From a virus, in the IMG/VR virus record IMGVR_UViG_3300007354_000011, positions 1-34,815 of that record: a stretch of DNA of 34,815 nt. One strand, 5' to 3'. The position numbers were made by a program, and so were the translations under genes. Positions 20,899 through 29,173 of this stretch are shown in pieces; the stretch's first letter is position 1; each line of letters opens with the position of its first letter. The notes beneath the pieces were generated by a model that did no database searches, was not told the DNA's origin, and saw nothing but the letters and a program-made list of their open reading frames with translations.

Positions 20899-23831
20899 TG
20901 GCACGGGCAATCACTTCAGATGAATTAGTAAAGTTACGTCGAGAGGGACAGTTTTCACGCATTTTTGCTGCAATCATACAACCAGTAGCGGTTTTCAAAG
21001 CACAAGTTAATCAAACATTCGATGTGCGAGACAGCATTGTAGAAATTACCTATGGTAATGTGACTTTAGGTGCTTATACTGACATTCTTCCTGGTATGAC
21101 TATGCTAATCGGTTCGGCGGATGGTAAATATGACTATGGCATCTGTCGCATTCGGAAGGTAGCCGATGCAAATAAGATCTACATTGGTGAAACGTCGGAA
21201 GTAAACTGGCAGAATAATGCATATCTGACGGTGCTTAACGAATTCAGTTTATGGCAAAAGCATTTACGTGTTCTGGCAGATACCACTGTTTATATGGATT
21301 GGGATATTGCATATAGTGATCAACATACGGATTTTGTGCCCATTCCGGTATTAGGACCCGACGCGGTATTAAAGATAACTGGTGCATCAATATCTACGCA
21401 ATTTGATGCCTCTCAATCCTGGTGTCCGGGCTCAACTATTAGTAGCTATTTATGGAGTGCTCCTGGTGCATCTGCAACTAACGGAATGAATACAGCTACA
21501 CCAATAATTACTTATAACCAAACTGGAATATATCAGGTATCATGCCAAGTTACAGCGGCCAACGGGAAAAATGCTATTGGTTATCGAACTGTTTATGTTT
21601 GGAATGAAATAAACCTACCCAAAAAAGTCGATTTGCTTTCATGTTCTGGTAATTGGGAAAGTGGTGGTTGGCATTTTTCGCTGCGGTTATATGATGATGA
21701 TGCAGATTTTTCCTACTTACGTGACCACGTCAAAATTATTTTATTTGCTGAGGATTACTATGGCAATGAAATGATTTCTATCGGTCCTATCAATGGGCGG
21801 GAGAATATTATTGTCATAGGCTGGGTCATTGGTGAAAGCATCCAGATCGATCCCAATGGTGGCTATGTAAACTTTGAATGTGCTGGCCCACAACATTGGC
21901 TCTCACGTCAATTATCATTTCCTATGGGATTTGAATATAGCAGCGGAGCGGCCTCACGTTGGACACAGATTCAGGCATTGAATGTAGATCGTGCATTGGC
22001 ACATTACTTTACCTGGCGTTCAACAGCCAGCGCGGTCATTGATTGCTTTGGATCTACTGATAATCGTCTGGCAAAAGCATTCAAAACGCCGTTGGGAACG
22101 GCTTGGCAACAGATGACCATACTGGCTGAGGCATCTATTTTGGCACATCCATGTTGCGACCGATATGCACGTGTATTTGTTGCTCCCGATACTCAATATC
22201 AGGGGGGGGCACCGATAGAAGTCATGACGGTGCTCAAAATAGATCGTGGAGATGCATTAAACATCGAACGCCGTATATTCGGAGAAGTGGCGCAACTATC
22301 ACTCTCCGGTGTGGCATTTAATGGGTCATCTGCTCAGGCACTTTTCTCGCTTGCTCCAGGACATGCTCCGGCTAGAATTGGTAGACATGAGACATTGGAC
22401 AATCTCTTATTGAGCGATCAATCACAAGCTAATACATTGGCTGGATTGCATTATGCAAAGCTAAATAATCCGTATCCATCTGTTGGTTTTGATTTAGTGC
22501 AGAACAACCGTATGATTGATATTTGTCCAGCACAAGTGATACGATTGTCTGTAGATGCATCGGATAATCCACGTGGTGGTGCATTAGATATGGAGATCAT
22601 TCCACGTGAAATCAACTTCATTTGGAATACACCAGCTAATATGTTAAGTCTGTCGTTGAATGGCGAATCAAAAGTTACAGAAGGATTATCAATTACCGGA
22701 ACAATTCCCAACAGTCCACCTCCACCAACTATACCACCGCCGCCGCCGCCGTCACCACCACCACCATCTGAACCACCGACTATACCGCCCCCACCGACTA
22801 TACCGCCTATACCAACCGAAATAAAAGAAGTCTTTGTGTTATTGAATGGCGGTGGATTGTGGTATACAGATGAATTCGATCAGACAACACCACGTTGGCG
22901 CTCATTGAATATTGGATTGAATGAAAATGAGATCGAAAATATTGTCATGGCAGAGGTATTTGCCAGTGGACGATTTATAATCGCATCCAGGTTGGATTTA
23001 TGGATTGGCACATTAGACATTGCACCGCAAAAGATCATAGATCAGACATGGCTCGATACTCAATATCCGCCGGCGGGAGGCTCACCATCTGACCGGGCAT
23101 ATATTAAGGGTTTGGGGATCTCATTGAACAAAATTCTGATCGGCGCCGGCATACAGGGTGTGATTATTGGTATACATGAAGTCTGGATTGCTGATATTTA
23201 TGGTAATTTCATTAAAGGTGCACAAGTTAGCCCATACGGGACACTGAATGGCGATAGTCGTATCATCTTTTCCGATGGGCGTTGGTTTTATCCCCACTTA
23301 AACAATGATATTTTCAATAACCGTCGCATTGATATTCTGGATGCGACTGCGCAAACGTTAATTGATACGAAAGAGCCGGTTAGTGGGGGATCATTTGTTG
23401 GAGCGCACATTACTGCGCCTGGTCAAGGAAGAATCATCTATGGCGCAATAGGTACCAATGATCCAGTATGGAAATCAACGGATGGTGGAAACAACTTTAG
23501 CACAATCAGTTTTTATACTCGTGGAGATTACAATCAGCCGATTGATGCATCGTTAAATGGATTATATTTAATGGCGCCAGACGCTCAAGATTCGAATAAA
23601 CTCAAACGATCCACGGATGGCGGTAGTACCTGGGGAACAACCAATATGACAGATGGAAATTTCTATGCTGTCAAATGTATCGATCAAGATCGTTGGTTGA
23701 CGAGCGCAGTTATCCTAACTTATCCCAAACTTTTCTACACGAGCGACTTCGGTCAAACCTGGATTGATAAAACTGGCAATCTCGACGATTATGTTCGTTA
23801 TTTCCCAATCACTAGGATCTTTGTACGATGA
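20898..23831 (+). CDS. Large tail-tip protein with PKD domain, proline hinge and BNR-like propeller
   Basis: The 977-residue protein has at least four parts. An N-terminal beta region (1-150) is followed by a PKD-like domain (about 155-235, TFDASQSWCPG-type start). A tail-baseplate-like part (about 235-600) comes next. A proline hinge (about 605-645, runs such as PPPPPPSPPPPSEPP) leads into a C-terminal region (about 645-977) with Asp-box motifs KSTDGGNNF, STDGGSTWG and TSDFGQTWI. Asp boxes mark sialidase/BNR beta-propellers that bind or cut surface glycans. It is probably the tail-tip hub carrying a host-surface binding module on a stiff hinge. ATG 20898 overlaps the previous stop. Confidence 0.8.
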   Translation: MARAITSDELVKLRREGQFSRIFAAIIQPVAVFKAQVNQTFDVRDSIVEITYGNVTLGAYTDILPGMTMLIGSADGKYDYGICRIRKVADANKIYIGETSEVNWQNNAYLTVLNEFSLWQKHLRVLADTTVYMDWDIAYSDQHTDFVPIPVLGPDAVLKITGASISTQFDASQSWCPGSTISSYLWSAPGASATNGMNTATPIITYNQTGIYQVSCQVTAANGKNAIGYRTVYVWNEINLPKKVDLLSCSGNWESGGWHFSLRLYDDDADFSYLRDHVKIILFAEDYYGNEMISIGPINGRENIIVIGWVIGESIQIDPNGGYVNFECAGPQHWLSRQLSFPMGFEYSSGAASRWTQIQALNVDRALAHYFTWRSTASAVIDCFGSTDNRLAKAFKTPLGTAWQQMTILAEASILAHPCCDRYARVFVAPDTQYQGGAPIEVMTVLKIDRGDALNIERRIFGEVAQLSLSGVAFNGSSAQALFSLAPGHAPARIGRHETLDNLLLSDQSQANTLAGLHYAKLNNPYPSVGFDLVQNNRMIDICPAQVIRLSVDASDNPRGGALDMEIIPREINFIWNTPANMLSLSLNGESKVTEGLSITGTIPNSPPPPTIPPPPPPSPPPPSEPPTIPPPPTIPPIPTEIKEVFVLLNGGGLWYTDEFDQTTPRWRSLNIGLNENEIENIVMAEVFASGRFIIASRLDLWIGTLDIAPQKIIDQTWLDTQYPPAGGSPSDRAYIKGLGISLNKILIGAGIQGVIIGIHEVWIADIYGNFIKGAQVSPYGTLNGDSRIIFSDGRWFYPHLNNDIFNNRRIDILDATAQTLIDTKEPVSGGSFVGAHITAPGQGRIIYGAIGTNDPVWKSTDGGNNFSTISFYTRGDYNQPIDASLNGLYLMAPDAQDSNKLKRSTDGGSTWGTTNMTDGNFYAVKCIDQDRWLTSAVILTYPKLFYTSDFGQTWIDKTGNLDDYVRYFPITRIFVR

Positions 23832-25366
23832 GTCTGCGATCGGTTAAACAACATATCCAGTCCAATCGAGATTTCAAAGTCATTGGACCAACACCGGCAT
23901 TTCTAGGAGATGCCAATGGCATAGTAATTGATCCAGCAGAAAAACATCACGTTTTTGTACGTTTATTTAATGGTCAGGTTTTGTCAGTTTTCAATGATCG
24001 AGTAAAGAAGATAGCCAATCTACCAGTAATGATTGGCTATGAACGTGGATACTTACGCATATTAGGGCCGCGTGATGTATATGACCAACCGCTTTATAAT
24101 GGCGTCCTAGATCATGCTGAGCAACACTTGCCATTCGCAGAAGATGTACTGAATATTTGGGCAGAACAATTCATGCCGTGGATTGTTTTGCCAGTAATTG
24201 GACAAATGAAGGTGAGAGTCCTACGACGTGCACTCTGGGATGGTACACAATGGATCATGCCATCAGAAGAAATTGTGGACTTGACTACTCACATTCCCTC
24301 GACCGGGGCACGTTTTTCCTTACTGAGTATTGTAGAGGGAGCTATTGTTGTTACCGATGGAACGATTAAAGATAGCATTGCCTATTTAACTGAAGCTGAT
24401 ATTCCTGCATTATCTGGTACTCCATTAGCCGCGGTGCGGCTATATGCCGGGCAAAGTGAGATCATATATACCCAGGAAATCGCCGATTTGGTTGATTTGC
24501 GTGGATTGGGTATTGGCGGAATAGGAACAGGCAATGGTACTCCAATGTTGTTGCATTGGTTTGTGGATGGTGTATTAGCTATAGCAACGGCAGTGGGACA
24601 TCGTTATATTATGCCAATTGGTGGAATAATTAGTAATATTATAGCGAATATCAAAAGTACTGGTAGCTCAGGAAGTACCATTATCGATGTTTTGAAGAAT
24701 GGCATATCAGTTTTTAATATGGATCAATTAATTATTCCATATAATGATCCATCAGGAATTGTCAGTGCTATACCTGATATTACCAGTATTACAGCTGGAG
24801 ATATTTTGACTATCGATATCAAACAGGTGGCCAACGGCGCGAAGGGATTAACTGTTACACTGGTAGGAACAGGAGGTAGCGGTAGCAGTGGGAGTGGCGC
24901 TAATACATTTGTTGAGCTTCTGGACACACCCGCATCTTATTCAGGTAGTGCTGGAAGAATTGTCGTTGTTAAAAATACAGAAAATGGACTAGAATTTCGC
25001 ACATCAGTTGCTCAAGTGATATTCACTATTGAGGGAACTTTATCAGTCAAATCGGGCGATTTACGTGTTTATAATCTATCTGGCGCAGCGCGTATGATCA
25101 CAAAAGTGCATCTAACAGTCAGCTCTGCACCAACAGGGGCAGCGATAATCGTTGACATCCACAAAAACGGGACGACAATCTTCACCAATCAGACTGATCG
25201 TCCCCAAATTGCAGCGGGGAGCAATACTGGTCAATCTACCTCAGTAGGGGACGCTAGCTGGAATGATGGAGAATACCTCACGATGGATATAGATCAAATT
25301 GGATCTAGTGCGCCAGGAAGCAATTTAGTAGTCACTATCGTGTACAAACAGGAATTGCCACTATGA
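23828..25366 (+). CDS. Receptor-binding/tail fibre-like protein with duplicated beta domain
   Basis: The 512-residue protein has a helical N-terminal half and two similar beta domains in its second half (about 255-355 and about 405-510). Each carries a strand ending in VDIHKNG or IDVLKNG and a later YLTMDIDQI or ILTIDIKQV. A serine/glycine linker (GSGSSGSGANTF) and LLDTPASYSGSAG, common in fibre proteins, separate them. The duplication suggests a trimeric or repeated fibre tip. ATG overlaps the previous stop (ATGA). The function is inferred from position and domains. Confidence 0.7.
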   Translation: MSLRSVKQHIQSNRDFKVIGPTPAFLGDANGIVIDPAEKHHVFVRLFNGQVLSVFNDRVKKIANLPVMIGYERGYLRILGPRDVYDQPLYNGVLDHAEQHLPFAEDVLNIWAEQFMPWIVLPVIGQMKVRVLRRALWDGTQWIMPSEEIVDLTTHIPSTGARFSLLSIVEGAIVVTDGTIKDSIAYLTEADIPALSGTPLAAVRLYAGQSEIIYTQEIADLVDLRGLGIGGIGTGNGTPMLLHWFVDGVLAIATAVGHRYIMPIGGIISNIIANIKSTGSSGSTIIDVLKNGISVFNMDQLIIPYNDPSGIVSAIPDITSITAGDILTIDIKQVANGAKGLTVTLVGTGGSGSSGSGANTFVELLDTPASYSGSAGRIVVVKNTENGLEFRTSVAQVIFTIEGTLSVKSGDLRVYNLSGAARMITKVHLTVSSAPTGAAIIVDIHKNGTTIFTNQTDRPQIAAGSNTGQSTSVGDASWNDGEYLTMDIDQIGSSAPGSNLVVTIVYKQELPL

Positions 25367-26358
25367 CTCTATTATTTGTAGAAGGCTTTGATTCATTAGA
25401 TGCAACTAATCTTCTTGGGCGGTGGGATGCAAACTTTACATCTATGACAACAGGGCGTTTTGGTGCACAATGTGCAAGAACAACAAGTGCTACAGGGCAT
25501 GCGCACATGATAGGTTCGAATGTTACAAGTTTCGTCTGCGGATTTGCCTATAAGAAGCCATCTTCTAATGGGCTTTCTTCATCTGGGATCGATATCATCC
25601 AGTTCAAAGATGGCTCTAGCAAACAAATCGAGCTAAGGATCAATGACTCATGGAAGCTAATCCTGACGCGCAATGGGACGGCATTAGCCACATCAACGTT
25701 GTCCATCAACGTCAACACCTGGCACTATATCGAGGTCAAGGCGACAATCGCCGACAGCGGCGGGACGGCGATTGTGAGGGTGGATGGTGTGGAATTCATC
25801 AACTACACCGGCGATACCAAGAACACGGCGAATGCTTATATCACAAACATTCTCATTACGTGTGGGTCGAACGGTAATGAGGTGATGTTCGATGATATAT
25901 ACTTCCAGAACCAAAGTGGTTCTGTGAACAACGATTTCCTTGGGGATAGCAGGATTATCACGTTGAAGCCAAATGGTGCTGGTGCATCAACACAATGGAC
26001 TCCAAGTGCAAACAGTAATTACCAAAACGTTGATGATACAACATCGGATGGGGATTCCACCTACAACTATTCTGGTACTGTTGGACAGATTGATACATTT
26101 GCGATGGAAGATATTTCCGGTTCTGGCACAATAAAAGGGATTGCCATAAACCTTGTGGCTCGCAAAGATGATGCTTCTGCGAGGCAAGTTTCTCCAATAA
26201 CCAGAGTTGGTTCTACGAACTATGAAGGTTCTGCGCATACTATGGCAGCAACTTATGTTATGTATCAATCTATACGAGAAACAAATCCGGCAACAGCTAG
26301 TGCATGGCTTGTAAGTGAAGTCAATGCGGCTGAGATAGGTTATAAGATGGTGGCATAA
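25363..26358 (+). CDS. Tail protein with lectin (ConA/LamG-like) domain
   Basis: The 331-residue protein begins with a laminin-G/concanavalin-like sandwich (about 1-185). Its typical strands are VNTWHYIEVKATI, AIVRVDGVEFINY and EVMFDDIYFQN. A second beta domain follows (about 195-331, DSRIITLKPNGAG). It should bind host glycans. The bases about 25680-25870, which encode the middle of the lectin domain, are visibly more GC-rich than their surroundings, hinting at domain exchange. It overlaps its neighbours at both ends (ATGA and TAATG). Confidence 0.72.
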   Translation: MTLLFVEGFDSLDATNLLGRWDANFTSMTTGRFGAQCARTTSATGHAHMIGSNVTSFVCGFAYKKPSSNGLSSSGIDIIQFKDGSSKQIELRINDSWKLILTRNGTALATSTLSINVNTWHYIEVKATIADSGGTAIVRVDGVEFINYTGDTKNTANAYITNILITCGSNGNEVMFDDIYFQNQSGSVNNDFLGDSRIITLKPNGAGASTQWTPSANSNYQNVDDTTSDGDSTYNYSGTVGQIDTFAMEDISGSGTIKGIAINLVARKDDASARQVSPITRVGSTNYEGSAHTMAATYVMYQSIRETNPATASAWLVSEVNAAEIGYKMVA

Positions 26359-26561
26359 TGGCTGAAGATAGAGTAACTCTTGTATCAGAAGAAGTAGTTG
26401 TTACAGAGGTTGGTAAGCCACTAGTAACTCTTGTATCAGAAGAAGTAGTTGTTACAAATGCCGGCAAACCGTTGGTAACCTTAGTATCTATGGAAGTTTT
26501 GATAACAAATTATTCTGTGGCAACTGGCAGGGTGGCAGGACCACCGTTACAGATATATTAA
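26358..26561 (+). CDS. Small tail protein made of 17-residue repeats
   Basis: The 67-residue protein contains three copies of a 17-residue unit (VTLVSEEVVVT followed by xxGKPL), encoded by 51-nt repeats starting at 26373, 26424 and 26475. The first 33 nt of copies one and two are identical. The alternating pattern of valines and polar residues fits a beta-strand or beta-spiral fibre segment. ATG overlaps the lectin gene stop. Short proteins with such units often occur among tail-fibre genes. Confidence 0.65.
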   Translation: MAEDRVTLVSEEVVVTEVGKPLVTLVSEEVVVTNAGKPLVTLVSMEVLITNYSVATGRVAGPPLQIY

Positions 26562-26574
26562 TGAGAGGCGTGTC

Positions 26575-27540
26575 ATGCAACATAATGATCAACAACTTGG
26601 TAAACCACAGGTGTTATATAAAGGCACATATGCCGAAATTATGGCATTAACTGATGTACCATCTGGCGCATTGGCATATATAACTAGTCTAATTGATATT
26701 GGTTATCCATACCCTGCATTGGCTTATTACACTGGATCGGCATGGGAGATCATCCATGTACCGAACTATTTTCGACTGGATCAGAACAACACAGTCAGCG
26801 GACAAACCACGTTCAATGCTTTATCTCCAGGATCGCCGCCGTTTTTGCTGAACGATGCTGCAACTGGTTTAGTTCAATATCTGGATGCCGATAAGCTGGA
26901 TGGGCAGCATGGGAGCTATTACACTCCAGAACTCGGAGGCATGAGCTATGCGAATAGATTGAGATCAGGATATAGTGCTACAGATGATTTCATAACCGCA
27001 CCCACGTACAATTGGGCGGGATCTCCATTTTACACGCCAGATTGGTATGATACTTTATACAGCAGACTCAGGTTTAGGCCGCCACAAAATCAAAGATCTA
27101 TGTTTGTACTACCTCTTTCGACACAACTTATGGTATATAGTGGCTATAATGGAAACACAGTTGGAGACTATTGGGGGATTAGATTTGATGATGGAACAGA
27201 CAATAACTATGCTGAACTAGTTTTTTATATAGCACAAACTAATCCTTTCTTATGGGATATACGTTTGCGTTGGGTTATTGGAGGCGGAGCGATGAACTCG
27301 ACGACTATTGTACAATCCATAAATGTTCCACCAACACAAATTATCCATATTTATAGAGATGGGAGCGATTGGTCGTCCTGGGTGTGTCGTCCCACGATCA
27401 GGATGCCGTGGGGAATCACAAATATAGTAGGTAGTGCGACATCAACGTTAACCTGGACTCCAACTCGTGCAGGGTTACTATGCAAGACCAGCCAAACCTG
27501 GCCAATTACTGAAATTGATTGGTACTATAGAGCAAATTAG
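26575..27540 (+). CDS. Tail fibre protein
   Basis: The 321-residue protein has the fibre motif VQYLDADKLDGQHGSYY at about residues 101-117, found in many phage side-tail fibres. Before it lies a short N-terminal attachment region (VLYKGTYAEIMAL). The C-terminal 180 residues are aromatic and strand-rich (LRFRPPQNQRSMFVL, WPITEIDWYYRAN) and probably form the receptor-binding head. GAGAGG precedes ATG 26575. It is the last gene of the late operon and faces the integrase gene. Confidence 0.78.
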   Translation: MQHNDQQLGKPQVLYKGTYAEIMALTDVPSGALAYITSLIDIGYPYPALAYYTGSAWEIIHVPNYFRLDQNNTVSGQTTFNALSPGSPPFLLNDAATGLVQYLDADKLDGQHGSYYTPELGGMSYANRLRSGYSATDDFITAPTYNWAGSPFYTPDWYDTLYSRLRFRPPQNQRSMFVLPLSTQLMVYSGYNGNTVGDYWGIRFDDGTDNNYAELVFYIAQTNPFLWDIRLRWVIGGGAMNSTTIVQSINVPPTQIIHIYRDGSDWSSWVCRPTIRMPWGITNIVGSATSTLTWTPTRAGLLCKTSQTWPITEIDWYYRAN

Positions 27541-27574
27541 TATGCTTGTGATAATTTATCTTATCAAAAGCATA
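27541..27574. terminator. Bidirectional hairpin between fibre and integrase genes
   Basis: TATGCTT (27541-27547) pairs with AAGCATA (27568-27574), and TGATAA (27549-27554) with TTATCA (27561-27566), with one mismatch between and a 6-nt loop. It fills the gap between the convergent genes exactly. T tracts are weak on both sides, so termination is inferred from the symmetric position. Confidence 0.6.
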
Positions 27575-27575
27575 A

Positions 27576-28433
27576 TCAGAGTCTAAATCGATCTACTGGC
27601 GATGCCCGCCGATGTGCATCATCTATATCCACTTGTGCCAGTTGCAAATAATGTGAGACCATTTGCATTGTTGAATGGCCAAGGATTTGCTGTAACGTAT
27701 AGGGATCTCCCCCATTGCGCAAGTAATAGACCGCAAATGTATGGCGAAAACGATGTGGGTAAACACCTTTTACGCCAGATTTTTTACCAATGTAAACCAG
27801 TAAATGAGTAAGAGACAAACGAGTAATATCAAATAGTCGCTGGTGATTTGAATCATCCTTTCTTATAACTATACGAAACAACGCCGAGGCAGTACGGGGG
27901 CTAACTGGAATATAGCGTTCTTTATTCCCCTTCCCCATCACTCTTATGCGACGAGCACGCAGATCAATATCATCGTATGTCAATTGGATTAATTCCGAGG
28001 CGCGTATTCCTGTATCCAACAATAATAACAATATTGCACGATTGCGATAATATTTCCGCCCCACCACAGAAAATAATGCCCGAATTTCAGTTTCTGTAAA
28101 TGGAATGATCGCCTTTTTTTGTGGCTTTGGACGTGGCACTTGACGCACAATATGACGTTGCACGTAATTCTCTCGCATTAACCATGTCCATAATGCTGAG
28201 AGCGCAATATGTTTATTGAGCAATGATTTAGGTTGCAACTCAGTATATTGAGCTAAATAGAATACTATATGATGACTTTGAATTTCCTTAGCGGGCAAAT
28301 CTCCAGTAGTTTGTAAGAAGCTGCGCAAAGTGCGTGAATAATCATCAATTGTATGCCGAGATAGTTGACGTGCTTTGCATTCGAGAAGAAAACCTTCAAT
28401 AGCTTGAGATAATCTTATTAACCGTGTGCTCAT
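27576..28433 (-). CDS. int: Tyrosine recombinase integrase
   Basis: The 285-residue protein has an N-terminal SAM-like core-binding domain (about 5-95) and a catalytic domain with the full active site. R144 lies in TGIRASEL, K171 or K168 in the beta hairpin, H227-xx-R230 in PHRFRHTFA, H253 in LGHST and Y262 in SHYLQL. There is no long arm-binding domain, so the protein looks XerD-like in size. It should integrate and excise the phage at the tRNA-Leu-derived attP 70 bp upstream. No ribosome site is evident before ATG 28433. It reads leftward, the same way as the repressor across attP. Confidence 0.93.
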   Translation of the reverse strand: MSTRLIRLSQAIEGFLLECKARQLSRHTIDDYSRTLRSFLQTTGDLPAKEIQSHHIVFYLAQYTELQPKSLLNKHIALSALWTWLMRENYVQRHIVRQVPRPKPQKKAIIPFTETEIRALFSVVGRKYYRNRAILLLLLDTGIRASELIQLTYDDIDLRARRIRVMGKGNKERYIPVSPRTASALFRIVIRKDDSNHQRLFDITRLSLTHLLVYIGKKSGVKGVYPHRFRHTFAVYYLRNGGDPYTLQQILGHSTMQMVSHYLQLAQVDIDDAHRRASPVDRFRL

Positions 28434-28458
28434 AACTGGACAGGATTTAAAAGATGCA

Positions 28459-28635
28459 GCACATGGTCAAACGATATTGATAACCATGTGCCAACAGAAT
28501 GCGCTGGGTGGGAGTTGAACCCACACGCCTTTCGGCACATGGCCCTCAACCGAGAGGGGGAAATTTCGCAGTTTTGGGCACATGGCTATAGAATTTTATG
28601 AATCTATGTTACTGATTTGAATGAAACCATGTTAC
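28459..28635. promoter_or_regulatory. attP: attP region with repeated arm-type sites
   Basis: Four copies of GCACATGG flank and overlap the tRNA-like core. They are at 28459-28466 (+), 28483-28492 (as ACCATGTGCC, minus), 28534-28543 (+, inside the core) and 28577-28586 (+). ATGTTAC occurs twice further right (about 28605 and 28629). Repeats of this kind around a tRNA fragment beside the integrase gene fit binding sites for integrase or an accessory factor. The exact exchange point cannot be seen without the host sequence. Confidence 0.75.
28500..28551 (-). tRNA. 3' half of tRNA-Leu(GAG): attP identity segment, not a full gene
   Basis: Read on the minus strand from 28551, the sequence gives the anticodon loop TTGAGGG (anticodon GAG), the 3' anticodon strand, and a long variable arm TGCCGAAAGGCGT. 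A T arm (GTGGG-TTCAACT-CCCAC) and an acceptor strand with discriminator A (CCAGCGCA) follow. The 5' half is absent: upstream bases (CCCCCTCTC) do not pair with the anticodon or acceptor strands. Phages that integrate in tRNA genes carry such a 3' part to restore the gene. Confidence 0.85.
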
Positions 28636-28658
28636 ATAGACAACATAGAACACACGTT

Positions 28659-29078
28659 CTATCTGTCTTTTAAGACACTGCGAGCCGGGGGCTTTTCCCG
28701 GCTCTTTTGAATTTTGACTTTCTGCCGTTCTACTTCAAATAGCAATAACTCCAGATAACGCTTTTGCTCTTCTAGTGGCAATTGGCGCAGGAGATAAAGG
28801 ATTTGCTCTTCATACTCAGTATCAGGGGGGGCGGGGGGTAGTAGGCCGGCGGCACGGAACACAGTTTCAGCAGACAAATTCAGTCCACGAGCTATCGCAA
28901 TAAGTGTTTCGGGTTCTGGGTTTCTCTCATTGGATAAAATTCTACTTATTACTGCTGGAGCTTTATTGGAAGCTCTTGCCAATTCAGCAATAGTCATATC
29001 TTTTAATCTTAATTGATTTGCCAGCCATTCAGAAAACTTTACCATTTGGTAATACTTTAACATATTTGAAATTGACAT
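28659..29078 (-). CDS. HTH (Cro/CI, XRE-family) repressor
   Basis: The protein of up to 139 residues has an HTH_3 domain (about 18-72: MTIAELARASNKAPAVISRI and ETLIAIARGLNLS) and a helical charged C-terminus (EEQILYLLRQLPLEEQKRYLE). It lacks a LexA-type peptidase domain, so induction must not depend on RecA autocleavage of this protein. Three starts are possible (29078, 29063, 29045), none with a ribosome site. ATG 29045 fits the usual domain border and lies inside the palindrome TTACCAAATGGTAA, suggesting a leaderless, autoregulated message. It faces the early operon and should hold lysogeny. Confidence 0.87.
   Translation of the reverse strand: MSISNMLKYYQMVKFSEWLANQLRLKDMTIAELARASNKAPAVISRILSNERNPEPETLIAIARGLNLSAETVFRAAGLLPPAPPDTEYEEQILYLLRQLPLEEQKRYLELLLFEVERQKVKIQKSREKPPARSVLKDR
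28682..28708 (+). terminator. Rightward terminator hairpin embedded in the repressor gene end
   Basis: GAGCCGGG (28682-28689) pairs perfectly with CCCGGCTC (28697-28704) and is followed on the + strand by TTTT and a T-rich stretch. It lies antisense within the last repressor codons. It could stop rightward transcription from the attP side, or from host DNA after integration, before it reaches the immunity region. Coding constraint makes chance less likely but does not exclude it. Confidence 0.55.
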
Positions 29079-29143
29079 TGGGTATTAATGTATTACCTAT
29101 TGACAAATTGTGTTTTTTTGTGTAGACTATTACCAATCGGTAA
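29039..29143. promoter_or_regulatory. Immunity operators: TTACC-N4-GGTAA palindromes
   Basis: TTACCATTTGGTAA (29039-29052) and TTACCAATCGGTAA (29130-29143) share the same half-sites. A half-site TATTACC (29091-29097) and an opposite GGTA (29081-29084) lie between them. One palindrome covers a possible start codon of the repressor, another lies just after the -10 of the rightward promoter, and the half-site touches its -35. The layout suggests cooperative control of divergent promoters by the repressor and its rightward counterpart. Confidence 0.78.
29100..29128 (+). promoter_or_regulatory. Early rightward promoter
   Basis: A perfect TTGACA (29100-29105), a 17-nt spacer and TAGACT (29123-29128) form the promoter. 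It lies 45 bp before the first early gene, with an operator palindrome over the start point. It probably drives all genes from 29174 through the circle joint to the terminator at 5355. Confidence 0.75.
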
Positions 29144-29173
29144 CAAATTATTGCCCATCAACAAGGAGGTCAA

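Noticed and set aside
28500-28551. Complete tRNA gene
   Set aside because: Only the 3' half is present; the 5' acceptor, D arm and 5' anticodon strand are missing, so it is an attachment-site fragment.
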